Shown here: positions 1-7,853 of the stretch, piece after piece
How positions within the stretch are numbered: the first letter of the stretch is position 1
How the letters are laid out: each line of letters starts with the position of its first letter
NCBI GenBank assembly: GCA_903865935.1
Contig: CAIPLT010000023.1
Location: 1 to 37,643, forward strand
Reading direction: 5' to 3'
Origin: Caldifarciminota bacterium
GTDB taxonomy: Bacteria; Hydrothermota; Tepidihabitantia; Tepidihabitantales; CAIPLT01
Length of the DNA stretch: 37,643 bases
Notes under the pieces: generated by a model
Seen by the model: the letters and a program-made list of their open reading frames with translations, nothing else
The model's database searches: none
What the model was told of the DNA's origin: nothing
Translations under genes and position numbers: made by a program

Positions 1-1169
1 GTTTCTTTGATTTTCTTTATATCTTGTGCTCTCTGTTCGTTGTGTTGCAATCGGTTCCAGTCTTCATTGCCAAATGCAACCAGCGCGCTGCCAACCAGAC
101 TCAAGACCAATGCGAAAATAATAATTATCTTACGTTTTGGAAAACTTCGCCGTTCTGGAACTCGTGCATAATCTAAAATAGTGATATTCGGTGTATCACG
201 GGCTTCTAAAATTTTTGCCTGCTCGTACTGTTGTTGTAATAGAGAATAAATTTCTTCCTGAACCTTAAAATCTCTCAATTTATGGGCATATTCTTGAGCG
301 ACCAGCGGCAGTTTACTAAATGCCACCGCAAATCCTACGCCAAAGCCATTGTTGTTGCCTTTCCCGATTTCGATTTCATTCAACTGTTTTTTAAAATTGT
401 CAATTTCTCGTTTTGTCTCTAAGACGTAGGGGTTATCTTCAGTTGAAACATCACTGGAAATTGCCAGTTCCATTTCACGTTTTAACAGTTCTGACTTCAG
501 TTTCGCATATTGGTCAATTACCGCCCGGGTCTCATCATCTAAAGAAACAACTTTGTTTTTTTCTTGGAAAATACGCAAAGAATCGGATGCTTGTTGAATA
601 TCCTGGTCAGCCGCTTCTAATCTTTTTTCAAGAAACACTCGCATATTATGACCGCGACTCATATTCGATTCTTTTAAAAACTTATCAGCCTTGGTAATAT
701 AATCGTTGGCTATATCTGCGGCTAATTTTGGTTTTTTGGCGGTAACCGTTAATTCGATAACACCCTCTTCGCCAACTTTTATTTCTGTAGCACGAGACAA
801 TGTTTTTATTGCTGGCTCGATCCCTTTTTTCACTTTGTAAACTTTTAACAAATCATTATCTTTGATCACCTGTTCCAATATTGTCCGGCTCTGCATAATT
901 ACCGCAATTAAATCCGACGGAGTTGAACCGCTGAATAGACTGCCGCCGCGGGCTAACCGGCTGAGCTTGGGAATCGATAAACCGGCTGATGACAGAGCAC
1001 CGAAAATATCGGTCTCTTCTGATGGTGGCAGTACACGTGCGGTTGTCTTAAACTTTTGAGGTAATACTAAACTGATAATTGCCGCTACTACGATAAAAAT
1101 TAACGCATTGTAAACAATTAACTTACGATACTTTAATAGAACTTTGAGATATTTAAGTATTATTTCCAT
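1..1169 (-). CDS. Wzz/GumC-type polysaccharide chain-length determinant protein (C-terminus cut by window edge)
   Basis: I translated this reading frame by hand. It is open from an ATG at 1169 to base 1, about 389 codons, with no stop. A basic N-terminus is followed by a membrane helix (about residues 18-36) ending in LVLPQKF, the usual start of the Wzz periplasmic domain. A long charged, coiled-coil-like middle follows, with a second hydrophobic helix near residues 347-366. Two helices around a helical periplasmic domain is the Wzz (PF02706) plan. Members set the length of O-antigen, capsule or exopolysaccharide chains at the inner membrane. No BY-kinase ATPase domain is seen in the part present, but the C-terminus is missing. 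It lies 31 bases downstream of wecB on the same strand, which fits a surface-polysaccharide cluster continuing off the left side. Confidence 0.85.
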   Translation of the reverse strand, partial: MEIILKYLKVLLKYRKLIVYNALIFIVVAAIISLVLPQKFKTTARVLPPSEETDIFGALSSAGLSIPKLSRLARGGSLFSGSTPSDLIAVIMQSRTILEQVIKDNDLLKVYKVKKGIEPAIKTLSRATEIKVGEEGVIELTVTAKKPKLAADIANDYITKADKFLKESNMSRGHNMRVFLEKRLEAADQDIQQASDSLRIFQEKNKVVSLDDETRAVIDQYAKLKSELLKREMELAISSDVSTEDNPYVLETKREIDNFKKQLNEIEIGKGNNNGFGVGFAVAFSKLPLVAQEYAHKLRDFKVQEEIYSLLQQQYEQAKILEARDTPNITILDYARVPERRSFPKRKIIIIFALVLSLVGSALVAFGNEDWNRLQHNEQRAQDIKKIKE

Positions 1170-1200
1170 ATTCCAAGTCTAATTCAAAAGTTTTGCTATG

Positions 1201-2313
1201 TCAACCCTTTGACATGGCGAGCATGAAGTTGCTTATACGTAAACTTGCCTTGCCATCGCCAAATGGGTTTTTGACCGTCGCTATTTTATTATATGCTCGT
1301 TTTGAGGAAAGTAACAATTCCGCCGACTTAATGATTTTGTCCGTATCGGTTCCGACTAACCGAGCGGTTCCTTTTTCAACCGCTTCCGGACGTTCAGTTT
1401 TATCACGCAGAACCAAAACTGGCTTACCTAATGCCGGCGCTTCTTCTTGAATACCACCCGAATCAGTAAGAATCAGATATGATTTTTTCATCAGATGAGC
1501 AAAAGGCAGATAATCCATCGGTGCGACTAAATGAATCCGTTCGATATTGCCTAAAATTTCATATGCTGGAATTTTGATATTGGGGTTAGGATGCACCGGA
1601 TAGATTATCTCGATATCTGAATTTCGCTGAACCAAACTTTTTAAAGCCTGACAGATATTTTTAAACGGTGCTCCAAAATTTTCCCTGCGATGGGCGGTAA
1701 CTAAAATTATTTTGCTTCCTGACTTAATTTTGTGTAAGACGGGTAAATCAAGTTTCGGATTCGTTTTCAAGGCAAGCATTAATGCATCGATAACCGTATT
1801 TCCCGTGACCAGCACTTGTTTTTCATATACCCCCTCTTTTAATAGATTCTCCTTTGCTCGATGAGTTGGCGCAAAATGGAAATCAGCTAAATGAGTAATC
1901 AACCGTCGATTCATCTCTTCTGGAAACGGTGCGAACTTATCAAAGGTTCGTAAACCAGCTTCAACATGTCCAATCGGAATTTTTAAGTAGAATGCGGCGA
2001 GTGCTGAAACAAATGCGGTTGTCGTATCACCCTGCACAACTATTAAATCGGGCTTTTGTTTTAGCAGTAATTTTTCCAAACCCTGCAAAATTCTGATATT
2101 GATATCAAATAAAGTCTGCCCTTGTTTCATGATATCCAAGTCAAAATCGGCGCGGATGTCAAAGATATCCATAGCCTGGTCGAGCATATGCCGGTGTTGA
2201 GCCGTAATACATATTTCGACTTTAAAATGCCGTTTGTCTTTTTGTAGTTCTTTTATAACCGGAGCTAATTTTATCGCTTCCGGTCTGGTTCCAAATGCAA
2301 ATAATACTTTCAT
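1201..2313 (-). CDS. wecB: UDP-N-acetylglucosamine 2-epimerase (non-hydrolysing)
   Basis: Interconverts UDP-GlcNAc and UDP-ManNAc in the cytoplasm, supplying ManNAc-type sugars for surface polysaccharide. The protein is 370 aa, normal for the family. Visible signatures are FGTRPEAIKLAPV at the N-terminus (R10, K15), VQGDTTTAF (D96), GHVEAGLRT (H116, E118), TAHRREN (H208) and DSGGIQEEAP near the C-terminus. I start it at the ATG at 2313 because homologues begin with MKV-FGTRPE. That ATG overlaps the polA stop as ATGA, and a GAGAGGCAGA stretch just before it can act as a ribosome binding site; a longer in-frame start at 2340 adds only nine unconserved residues. It is translationally coupled to polA and followed by the Wzz-like gene. 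Confidence 0.93.
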   Translation of the reverse strand: MKVLFAFGTRPEAIKLAPVIKELQKDKRHFKVEICITAQHRHMLDQAMDIFDIRADFDLDIMKQGQTLFDINIRILQGLEKLLLKQKPDLIVVQGDTTTAFVSALAAFYLKIPIGHVEAGLRTFDKFAPFPEEMNRRLITHLADFHFAPTHRAKENLLKEGVYEKQVLVTGNTVIDALMLALKTNPKLDLPVLHKIKSGSKIILVTAHRRENFGAPFKNICQALKSLVQRNSDIEIIYPVHPNPNIKIPAYEILGNIERIHLVAPMDYLPFAHLMKKSYLILTDSGGIQEEAPALGKPVLVLRDKTERPEAVEKGTARLVGTDTDKIIKSAELLLSSKRAYNKIATVKNPFGDGKASLRISNFMLAMSKG

Positions 2314-4832
2314 TCTGCCTCTCTGTGTGCGACTGCCCAATTTTCTCCGATACCGATATTAACTTCCAGCGGCACATCTTTCAAATACTTCTGACTCATG
2401 ATGTTCTTTACCATCTCTTTTGCTTCTTTTACTCTTTTCTCCTCTATTTCTAATAACAGTTCATCATGGATTTGTATAATCATACCGCCTTTGAATTTAT
2501 CCTGTTTAAGTTGTTTACTAATATCAATCATCGCTTTTTTAATTATATCTGCTGCCGAACCCTGAATTGGATGATTAATTGCAGCTCTAACCGATGATTC
2601 GTATATTATCCGATTTTGAGCAAAAATACCCGGAAATGGCCGTATCCGACCAAAGATTGTCTTAGCATAACCGGTTTCTTTAGTTTGTTCAATCACTTTT
2701 TCGCGCCACTCGGCAACCTGAAAATAGATTCCCAGAAAATCATCGATAATTCTCCGTGCTTCGTCCTGATTAATACCCAAACCAGCGGCTAATCCGAAAT
2801 CTGACAACCCGTAAATCAAACCGTAATTGACCATCTTGGCAACTCTTCGTTCATCCTCAGATACTTTAATTTCTTGCTTGTTAAATATGGCTGCTGCAGT
2901 CCGGGCATGTATATCTTCGCCTTTCAAAAAAGCTTCTTTTAACCGTTCGTCACCCGAAATATATGCTAAAATTCTCAACTCAATTTGCGAGTAATCTGCG
3001 GAAATTAAAAGATTGCCCGGTTCCGCAATAAACCCGTCGCGAATCTGTTTTCCCAGTTCACCCTTGATTGGTATATTTTGTAAATTAGGATTAGACGACG
3101 ATAAACGGCCCGTAGAAGTGCCGGTCTGATTGAACTGGCAGTGAATTCTGCCAGTCTCTTTTTTTATTAACTCCCGCATTGGTTCAAGATAAGTTGTCTG
3201 TAGTTTAGTTATTTCCCGATACCGGAGCACATCCTGGACAATCGGCGATGAGGGCGCAAGTTCAGATAACACTGATGAATCGGTTGAATATCCGGTCTTG
3301 GTTCGTTTGGTCTTGCGCAGTTCAAGTTTTTCAAATAAAACTTTTGATAGCTGCTGGGGCGAGTTAATATTAAAATCGATACCCGCTTTAGAAAATATTC
3401 CTTTTTTTAATTGTTCCTGTTCTTTTTCGATTTTCTCTGACATCCGCCGAAACAGTTTAGTGTCAATTTTTACTCCCCGATTTTCCATCTCAAAAAGAAT
3501 CTGCACCAGCGGCATCTCAATCTCAGAAAACACCATGTTTAAACCATGAGTTAAAATTTCTGATTCCAGTTTTGCAAACAGATTGTAATTAAAATGGGCT
3601 TTTTCCTGTTCGGAAACCTGATTCGGAATAACCTGAAAATGCTGCAGGATTAAATCCTCAATCTCATATCGTTTGCGGCTTGAATCCAAAAGATAGGCAG
3701 CGATTTTCGTATCAAAATAGGGCTCACTAATTTCTATGCCCAGCTCATGTAGCTTATGCATTTGCACTTTTATGTCAAACCCGATTTTTAATTCAGGCGA
3801 TACCAACCACGTCTTAATCTCATTTTTATCCGTAATTTGCATATCGGTTTTACCATCAAAAATGAATAATCCGGTGTCGCTAAAATTAAATCCGAACTGC
3901 TTAGATGCACTATCGGCTTTTATTTTTTTTCTGCTGGTGATCTTGGTTTCTGTAAACAATGGCTGCTGAAAGACCGCTTTGGGCATCGAACCAGAAATTT
4001 CCCTTAATAACGAACCAAACTCAAGTTCTTTGAAGATTCTGATTAACTTTGGTATATCCTTACTTTTTACCCGCAGTTCGGTTAAACCTGCTCGAATCTT
4101 GACATCGGTTTTAACCGTTGCTAAAACTCTCGAAATCTTGGCAACCTCTTTATGCTCTTTGAGCCGTTCATCTTTTTCCAATGCCTCATCGAACGAGGCG
4201 TATTTATGGATAATGTCAATCGCCCGTTTCATGCCGATACCAGGCACACCCGGAATATTATCAATCGCATCGCCAGCCAATGCCAGTACATCACGTATCA
4301 TTGACGGTTCGTTGATGCCATATTTTTCTTTAGTCTTTTCCCGGTCATAAGTGATTTCTTTATACACATCGTAGATAAAGATATTGTCATTCACCAGCTG
4401 AAACAAGTCCTTATCCGATGTCACGATATAAATTTTAATCCCCTTTGCTGACAGCCGCTTGGCAATCGTGGCTAAAATGTCATCCGCTTCAAAACCTTCT
4501 TTGGCCAAAGTTTTAAGCCCGTATGCGGAGATGACTTCTTTTATCAAAGGCAATTGGTAAACCAAATCGCTCGGTGTTTCCGGTCGGTCGCTTTTATATT
4601 CCTCGTAGAGTTTGTGGCGGAACGTTTCCTTGCCCGAATCAAACACAACCGCCATATATTTTGGTGAAAAATTACTAAATAATCTCTTTAATGAGTTGAT
4701 AAATCCGAAAACCGCCGATGTATTCTGACCCTTGGAGTTGCGTAACGGGTTTCGGATAAACGCAAAATACGAACGGTAAGCAATTGAATGCCCGTCAATC
4801 AGTAAAACCGCTTTTTCTTTTTTCTGAACCAT
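2310..4832 (-). CDS. polA: DNA polymerase I, proofreading domain degenerate
   Basis: 840 aa, family-A DNA polymerase for gap filling and Okazaki primer removal. Residues 1-280 are the 5' nuclease domain (LLIDGHSIAYRSYFA, FEADDILATIA, TSDKDLFQLV, GDAIDNIPGVPGIG). Residues about 310-430 keep the 3'-5' exonuclease fold but not its metal ligands: FDGKTD at 324-330 has Lys where Glu is expected, the exo II Asp is Gln357, and no exo III Y-x3-D is seen. Residues 440-840 are the polymerase: motif A ADYSQIELR (D613), motif B RRVAKMVNYGLIYG, motif C IQIHDELL (H789-D790-E791). It should polymerise and remove flaps but not proofread. Tyr670 sits where E. coli has Phe762. The gene is coupled to wecB by an ATGA overlap and starts 9 bases after rfbA. 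Confidence 0.97.
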   Translation of the reverse strand: MVQKKEKAVLLIDGHSIAYRSYFAFIRNPLRNSKGQNTSAVFGFINSLKRLFSNFSPKYMAVVFDSGKETFRHKLYEEYKSDRPETPSDLVYQLPLIKEVISAYGLKTLAKEGFEADDILATIAKRLSAKGIKIYIVTSDKDLFQLVNDNIFIYDVYKEITYDREKTKEKYGINEPSMIRDVLALAGDAIDNIPGVPGIGMKRAIDIIHKYASFDEALEKDERLKEHKEVAKISRVLATVKTDVKIRAGLTELRVKSKDIPKLIRIFKELEFGSLLREISGSMPKAVFQQPLFTETKITSRKKIKADSASKQFGFNFSDTGLFIFDGKTDMQITDKNEIKTWLVSPELKIGFDIKVQMHKLHELGIEISEPYFDTKIAAYLLDSSRKRYEIEDLILQHFQVIPNQVSEQEKAHFNYNLFAKLESEILTHGLNMVFSEIEMPLVQILFEMENRGVKIDTKLFRRMSEKIEKEQEQLKKGIFSKAGIDFNINSPQQLSKVLFEKLELRKTKRTKTGYSTDSSVLSELAPSSPIVQDVLRYREITKLQTTYLEPMRELIKKETGRIHCQFNQTGTSTGRLSSSNPNLQNIPIKGELGKQIRDGFIAEPGNLLISADYSQIELRILAYISGDERLKEAFLKGEDIHARTAAAIFNKQEIKVSEDERRVAKMVNYGLIYGLSDFGLAAGLGINQDEARRIIDDFLGIYFQVAEWREKVIEQTKETGYAKTIFGRIRPFPGIFAQNRIIYESSVRAAINHPIQGSAADIIKKAMIDISKQLKQDKFKGGMIIQIHDELLLEIEEKRVKEAKEMVKNIMSQKYLKDVPLEVNIGIGENWAVAHREAE

Positions 4833-4841
4833 TAAGGACGT

Positions 4842-5606
4842 TTATTTTGCGATAGAACTATCCTTGTTTTTCGAATCAACTTTCTTTAATCTTAAATCTC
4901 GGATCAGAGTTATGGCACGAAAATACGCCGCGAAAGATGTGCCAGCGTCTGCCCACCACCCTGGTAAAACATCATAAGTCAAAGTATTTTTGCCAAGATA
5001 ATAATTATTAACATCAGTAATTTCCAGTTCACCGCGATCCGACGGTTTCAATGTTTTAATCACGGAAAAAACTTCCTGGTCATACATATAAATTCCGGTC
5101 ACCGCATAATTGGACTTGGGTTGTTTTGGTTTTTCAATTATTTTAATAATCTTATTATTCTGTAATTCTGCCACGCCGAACCGTTCCGGATAAGGCACTT
5201 CTTTCAGTAAAATCTTGGCACCCTGTTTCTGTTTTTCGTAGGATTTGATATATGGCGTCAGGTCATCCTGAAAAATATTATCGCCCAATATGACGACAAC
5301 CCTTTCGCCTTCGGCAAACTCCTCGACTAAACCCAATGCTTCGGCAATACCGCCCTCGCCTTCCTGATATGTATAATGCAGACGGCGTAAACCAAATTCT
5401 TTACCATTCCGCAAGAGCCGTAAAAAATCACCGGATGAATTACCGCCGGTAACGATTATCACATCCTGAATACCGGCTTGGGCTAGCTTTTGTATCGGAT
5501 AATAAATCATCGGCTGGTCATAAACCGCCAGTAAATGCTTGTTTGTGATTCGGGTTAATGGCAATAATCTTGTTCCTAATCCGCCTGCTAAAACTACGCC
5601 TTTCAT
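4842..5606 (-). CDS. rfbA: Glucose-1-phosphate thymidylyltransferase family (short RmlA form)
   Basis: 254 aa nucleotidyltransferase that charges a sugar-1-phosphate with an NTP, most likely glucose-1-phosphate with dTTP, feeding surface-polysaccharide synthesis. Seen: LAGGLGTRLLPLT (residues 6-18) and NKHLLAVYDQPMIYYP (catalytic Lys23), then VVILGDNIF, the usual metal-binding Asp, YPERFGVAEL, IEKPKQPKSNYAVTGIYMYD, ITDVNNYYL and WWADAGT. It is shorter than classical RmlA (about 290 aa) because the C-terminal allosteric helices are reduced, so dTDP specificity is inferred rather than proven. It heads the rfbA-polA-wecB-wzz unit, with a strong promoter ending 8 bases before the ATG and no usable ribosome binding site, so the message is probably leaderless. 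Confidence 0.85.
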   Translation of the reverse strand: MKGVVLAGGLGTRLLPLTRITNKHLLAVYDQPMIYYPIQKLAQAGIQDVIIVTGGNSSGDFLRLLRNGKEFGLRRLHYTYQEGEGGIAEALGLVEEFAEGERVVVILGDNIFQDDLTPYIKSYEKQKQGAKILLKEVPYPERFGVAELQNNKIIKIIEKPKQPKSNYAVTGIYMYDQEVFSVIKTLKPSDRGELEITDVNNYYLGKNTLTYDVLPGWWADAGTSFAAYFRAITLIRDLRLKKVDSKNKDSSIAK

Positions 5607-5614
5607 TGAAATTA

Positions 5615-5643
5615 ACTATACTCCAATCTTAAATAGTCGTCAA
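5615..5643 (-). promoter_or_regulatory. Sigma70-type promoter of the rfbA-polA-wecB-wzz unit
   Basis: On the minus strand TTGACG (5638-5643), a 17-base spacer and TATAGT (5615-5620) match the housekeeping consensus at 10 of 12 positions. Only 8 bases separate the -10 box from the rfbA ATG, so transcription should start within about two bases of the start codon. The -35 box overlaps the stop codon of the isochorismatase-family gene. Confidence 0.7.
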
Positions 5644-6278
5644 GCCATCATTTTGATTATTTCTTTGGTCGTTGTAACATACGCAAAGGCATATGCGAGG
5701 ATTTTAAGCGAGTTTAGATGCAAATCATCCTCGCCAGCTGCGGTTGCATCACCAATTATAAATACTCTGAAATCCCGAAAGAACGCATCACGCGCAGTTG
5801 ATTCACAGCAGATTCCAGTCATTATGCCCGTGATAATCAAATCGGTTACGTCTAAACCGCGCAGGTAAATCTCCAGGTCTGTATTATAAAATGCCGAATA
5901 CCTATGTTTATAAATAATTTTCTCTTTGGGTAAAGGTTTTAATTCTTTAATAATTCCCGCGCCCTTTGTTCCTGCGACTAAAGTTTCTTTATTCCGAATC
6001 TCAGGCCACCACTGTGCGGTCATACCACCGTCAATTTTCGGGTCCTGATGACAATGAGCAGTATAAATAACAGGGATTTTCTCTTTCCGTGCTGTTTTAC
6101 AGAGTTTCTGAAGATAGGGAATAATATAACGAGCATTTTCCGTAAAGGCTGGAGTCTTTTTATCAAGAAAATCATTCTGCATATCAATAATCATTAATGC
6201 CGATTTTTTCGGATTCAAAATCAGTTTATTACGCTGATAAGGTTTTAATAAAGTATGTAATTCTTTTTCAGTTATCAT
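5640..6278 (-). CDS. Isochorismatase-family (nicotinamidase-like) cysteine hydrolase
   Basis: 212 aa cysteine hydrolase with the family's catalytic triad: Asp32 in MIIDMQNDFL, Lys124 in IYKHRYSAF and Cys157 in TGIMTGICCESTARDA. Members hydrolyse nicotinamide, isochorismate, N-carbamoylsarcosine or similar amides, and the sequence alone does not fix the substrate. The gene context (tRNA upstream, polysaccharide genes downstream) gives no help. I use the ATG at 6278, because the longer open frame to 6347 runs through the tRNA-Ala gene and its extra residues are the tRNA read as protein. No Shine-Dalgarno is visible. It is probably read through from the tRNA-Ala promoter, since only 28 bases separate the two. 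Confidence 0.85.
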   Translation of the reverse strand: MITEKELHTLLKPYQRNKLILNPKKSALMIIDMQNDFLDKKTPAFTENARYIIPYLQKLCKTARKEKIPVIYTAHCHQDPKIDGGMTAQWWPEIRNKETLVAGTKGAGIIKELKPLPKEKIIYKHRYSAFYNTDLEIYLRGLDVTDLIITGIMTGICCESTARDAFFRDFRVFIIGDATAAGEDDLHLNSLKILAYAFAYVTTTKEIIKMMA

Positions 6279-6306
6279 TTGTTGTTTGATTTTTAATATT
6301 ATAGAG

Positions 6307-6379
6307 TGGAGGTGAGCGGATTCGAACCGCCAACCTCCTGCTTGCAAAGCAGGCGCTCTCCCAACTGAGCTACACCCCC
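6307..6379 (-). tRNA. tRNA-Ala (anticodon TGC)
   Basis: A complete 73-nt cloverleaf on the minus strand. Acceptor arms GGGGGTG and CACCTCC pair with a G3-U70 wobble, the main alanine identity element. Other parts are TAGCTCAGTTGGGAGAGC (D arm), CCTGC-TTTGCAA-GCAGG (anticodon TGC), GGTTCGAATCC (T arm) and discriminator A73. CCA is not encoded. It has its own promoter 26 bases upstream and lies just before the isochorismatase-family gene on the same strand. Confidence 0.97.
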
Positions 6380-6405
6380 ATCATATAAAATTATATTTGT
6401 TATTT

Positions 6406-6433
6406 AGTATATGTTTATTTTTATATCTGTCAA
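6406..6433 (-). promoter_or_regulatory. Promoter of tRNA-Ala
   Basis: On the minus strand TTGACA (6428-6433), a 16-base AT-rich spacer and TATACT (6406-6411) lie 26 bases before the mature tRNA 5' end. This is a near-consensus housekeeping promoter. Confidence 0.7.
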
Positions 6434-6446
6434 GCGGTGACGATCT

Positions 6447-7247
6447 TTATTTTCCCGACTGCCAGACATATTTGCCGGCCTTATCAATATAGCCCCAGAC
6501 GCCGGTAGCATAATCACCAATTATCACTCTTGCCAGGCCATTGGAAAAAGGCGTTGCATAATCAAATTGTGCTTTGATGACAATCTTACCCGTCTTATCA
6601 ATATAACCCCATTTATCAATTCCCTGGTCAGTAATTTTCACCAATGCCAAACTTTCAGAAAAATTATCCGTTCCATAAAATTGCGGGCTGATAACAAACT
6701 TACCCGTCTTATCGATATAGCCATATTCCCCATCAATTAATACCCTTGCCAGACCTTCGGAGAAATTTTCTACTCCGTCAAATTGCGGATTGATGATAAG
6801 TTTTCCTGTCATATCAATATAACCATATTTACCATTTGTTTATACTATTGCCAGACCTTCAGAAAAATCCTTCGCATCATCAAATAGTGGCTCGATGACA
6901 ATACCGCCGGCTATATCAATGTAGCCAAATTTGCCGCCCTTTAATACTGCTGCCAGACCTTCGGAAAAATCACTTGCCCAGACAAAACGCGAGTTGATAA
7001 CAAGCTTGCCCGTCCTATCAATATAGCCATATTTTTTACCGATTCTTACCTTTGCTAACCCTTCAGAAAAAGAACTCGAATCAGTAAATTGGGGATTTAT
7101 GACAATCTTACCCGTCTTATCGATATAACCATATTTTCCATCCTGAAAAATCGGAAAGAGCGGACTTGAAGCTTTTAAATTATTGTCTGCGAACAGTGGT
7201 AATGATATTATGAATAAAAATAAAATAATTTTTATAGGTTTTGTCAT
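6447..7247 (-). pseudogene. Exported WG-repeat protein interrupted by an in-frame TAA
   Basis: A signal peptide (MTKPIKIILFLFIISLPLFA) is followed by about six WG-type repeats with the pattern GKYGYIDKTGKIVINPQF-x-FSEGLAKV. The frame runs from 7247 to a TAA at 6840-6842 and then continues in the same frame, in perfect repeat register (TNGKYGYIDMTGK), to a stop at 6447. The TAA sits where sister repeats have a sense codon (V-L-x-G-K-F, V-L-I-D-G), so one T-to-A change of a Leu TTA codon explains it. Without it the protein would be 266 aa. WG repeats (PF14903) have no firm function. Re-initiation at the ATG at 6812 could give a second half, but that half would lack a signal peptide. An assembly error is the other explanation. 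Confidence 0.75.
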
Positions 7248-7269
7248 AAATTCTCCGTTCTTTACAACA

Positions 7270-7297
7270 AATATAATGGTAAAATATCACTTGTCAA
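7270..7297 (-). promoter_or_regulatory. Promoter of the WG-repeat gene
   Basis: On the minus strand TTGACA (7292-7297), a 16-base spacer and TATATT (7270-7275). The ATG at 7247 follows about 22 bases later, behind an AACGGAG ribosome binding site. Confidence 0.65.
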
Positions 7298-7553
7298 TTG
7301 GTTTGTAAATAACAAATGGGAATTTAACCACGAATAAACACGAATACACATTTGCACATGAATAGAGACAGATACAATAACCTGTCACCCTGGTTGCGAA
7401 GCAAAGATGAAGAAAAAACATAGTCAATTTATTTCGGCATCTCTTTCTCGCACTGGAATTCAAACTTTATAACTTATACCATCGATATAACAGAATAACA
7501 TGCAAATTTTCACTCTAACATTCTATCTTTCATAATGTTAATTCAATATTATA
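7298..7553 (-). other. Intergenic stretch without recognisable gene
   Basis: No frame of convincing composition is open here. It contains a short tandem motif, ACGAATA repeated twice (around 7330-7349), which resembles low-complexity repeats seen between genes in many uncultured bacterial genomes. Nothing else is recognised. Confidence 0.5.
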
Positions 7554-7853
7554 TTAAAGGATGGGTGGTATTCCCCCATCGGGTATGAATTGGATAGAGA
7601 AAGTAATTACGCCTTCGTTTTTTGGATAGATTGACCTATTTATTTCAGTATCTAATGGCGAATAAATCAGACTATCCACTACAGATTTTATTTCTCTATC
7701 TATATACAAATTTATCATAGATCATATTAAGATATATAGCAGGAGACATTTTAGGTAATTCAACAAGAAATCCATTACCGAGTCTATCAGTGAATAAACT
7801 ACGCCATTCGAAAAAAGCAATACTTTGAGAAGTCGAGTCTCCTCGAATTGTGA
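7554..7853 (-). pseudogene. Decayed 3' fragment of an unidentified gene
   Basis: Two minus-strand frames look protein-like and join at about 7700. The first reads ITIRGDSTSQSIAFFEW, continues to IYDKFVYR and stops at 7696. The second covers 7718-7554, starts MINLYIDREIKSVVDS and ends FIPDGGIPPIL-stop. A one-base shift would fuse them into about 100 residues of one C-terminal region. The upstream part has no start codon and abuts the end of the SBBP gene, as if the 5' part had been lost. I do not recognise the family. The second frame alone (54 codons) could be a small gene, but it has no ribosome binding site. Confidence 0.35.

Noticed and set aside
6279-6347. N-terminal extension of the isochorismatase-family protein
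   Set aside because: It is the 3' part of tRNA-Ala and its flank read as protein. The true start is at 6278.
7330-7349. Short ACGAATA tandem motif as a regulatory array
   Set aside because: Only two copies; similar low-complexity repeats are common between genes.
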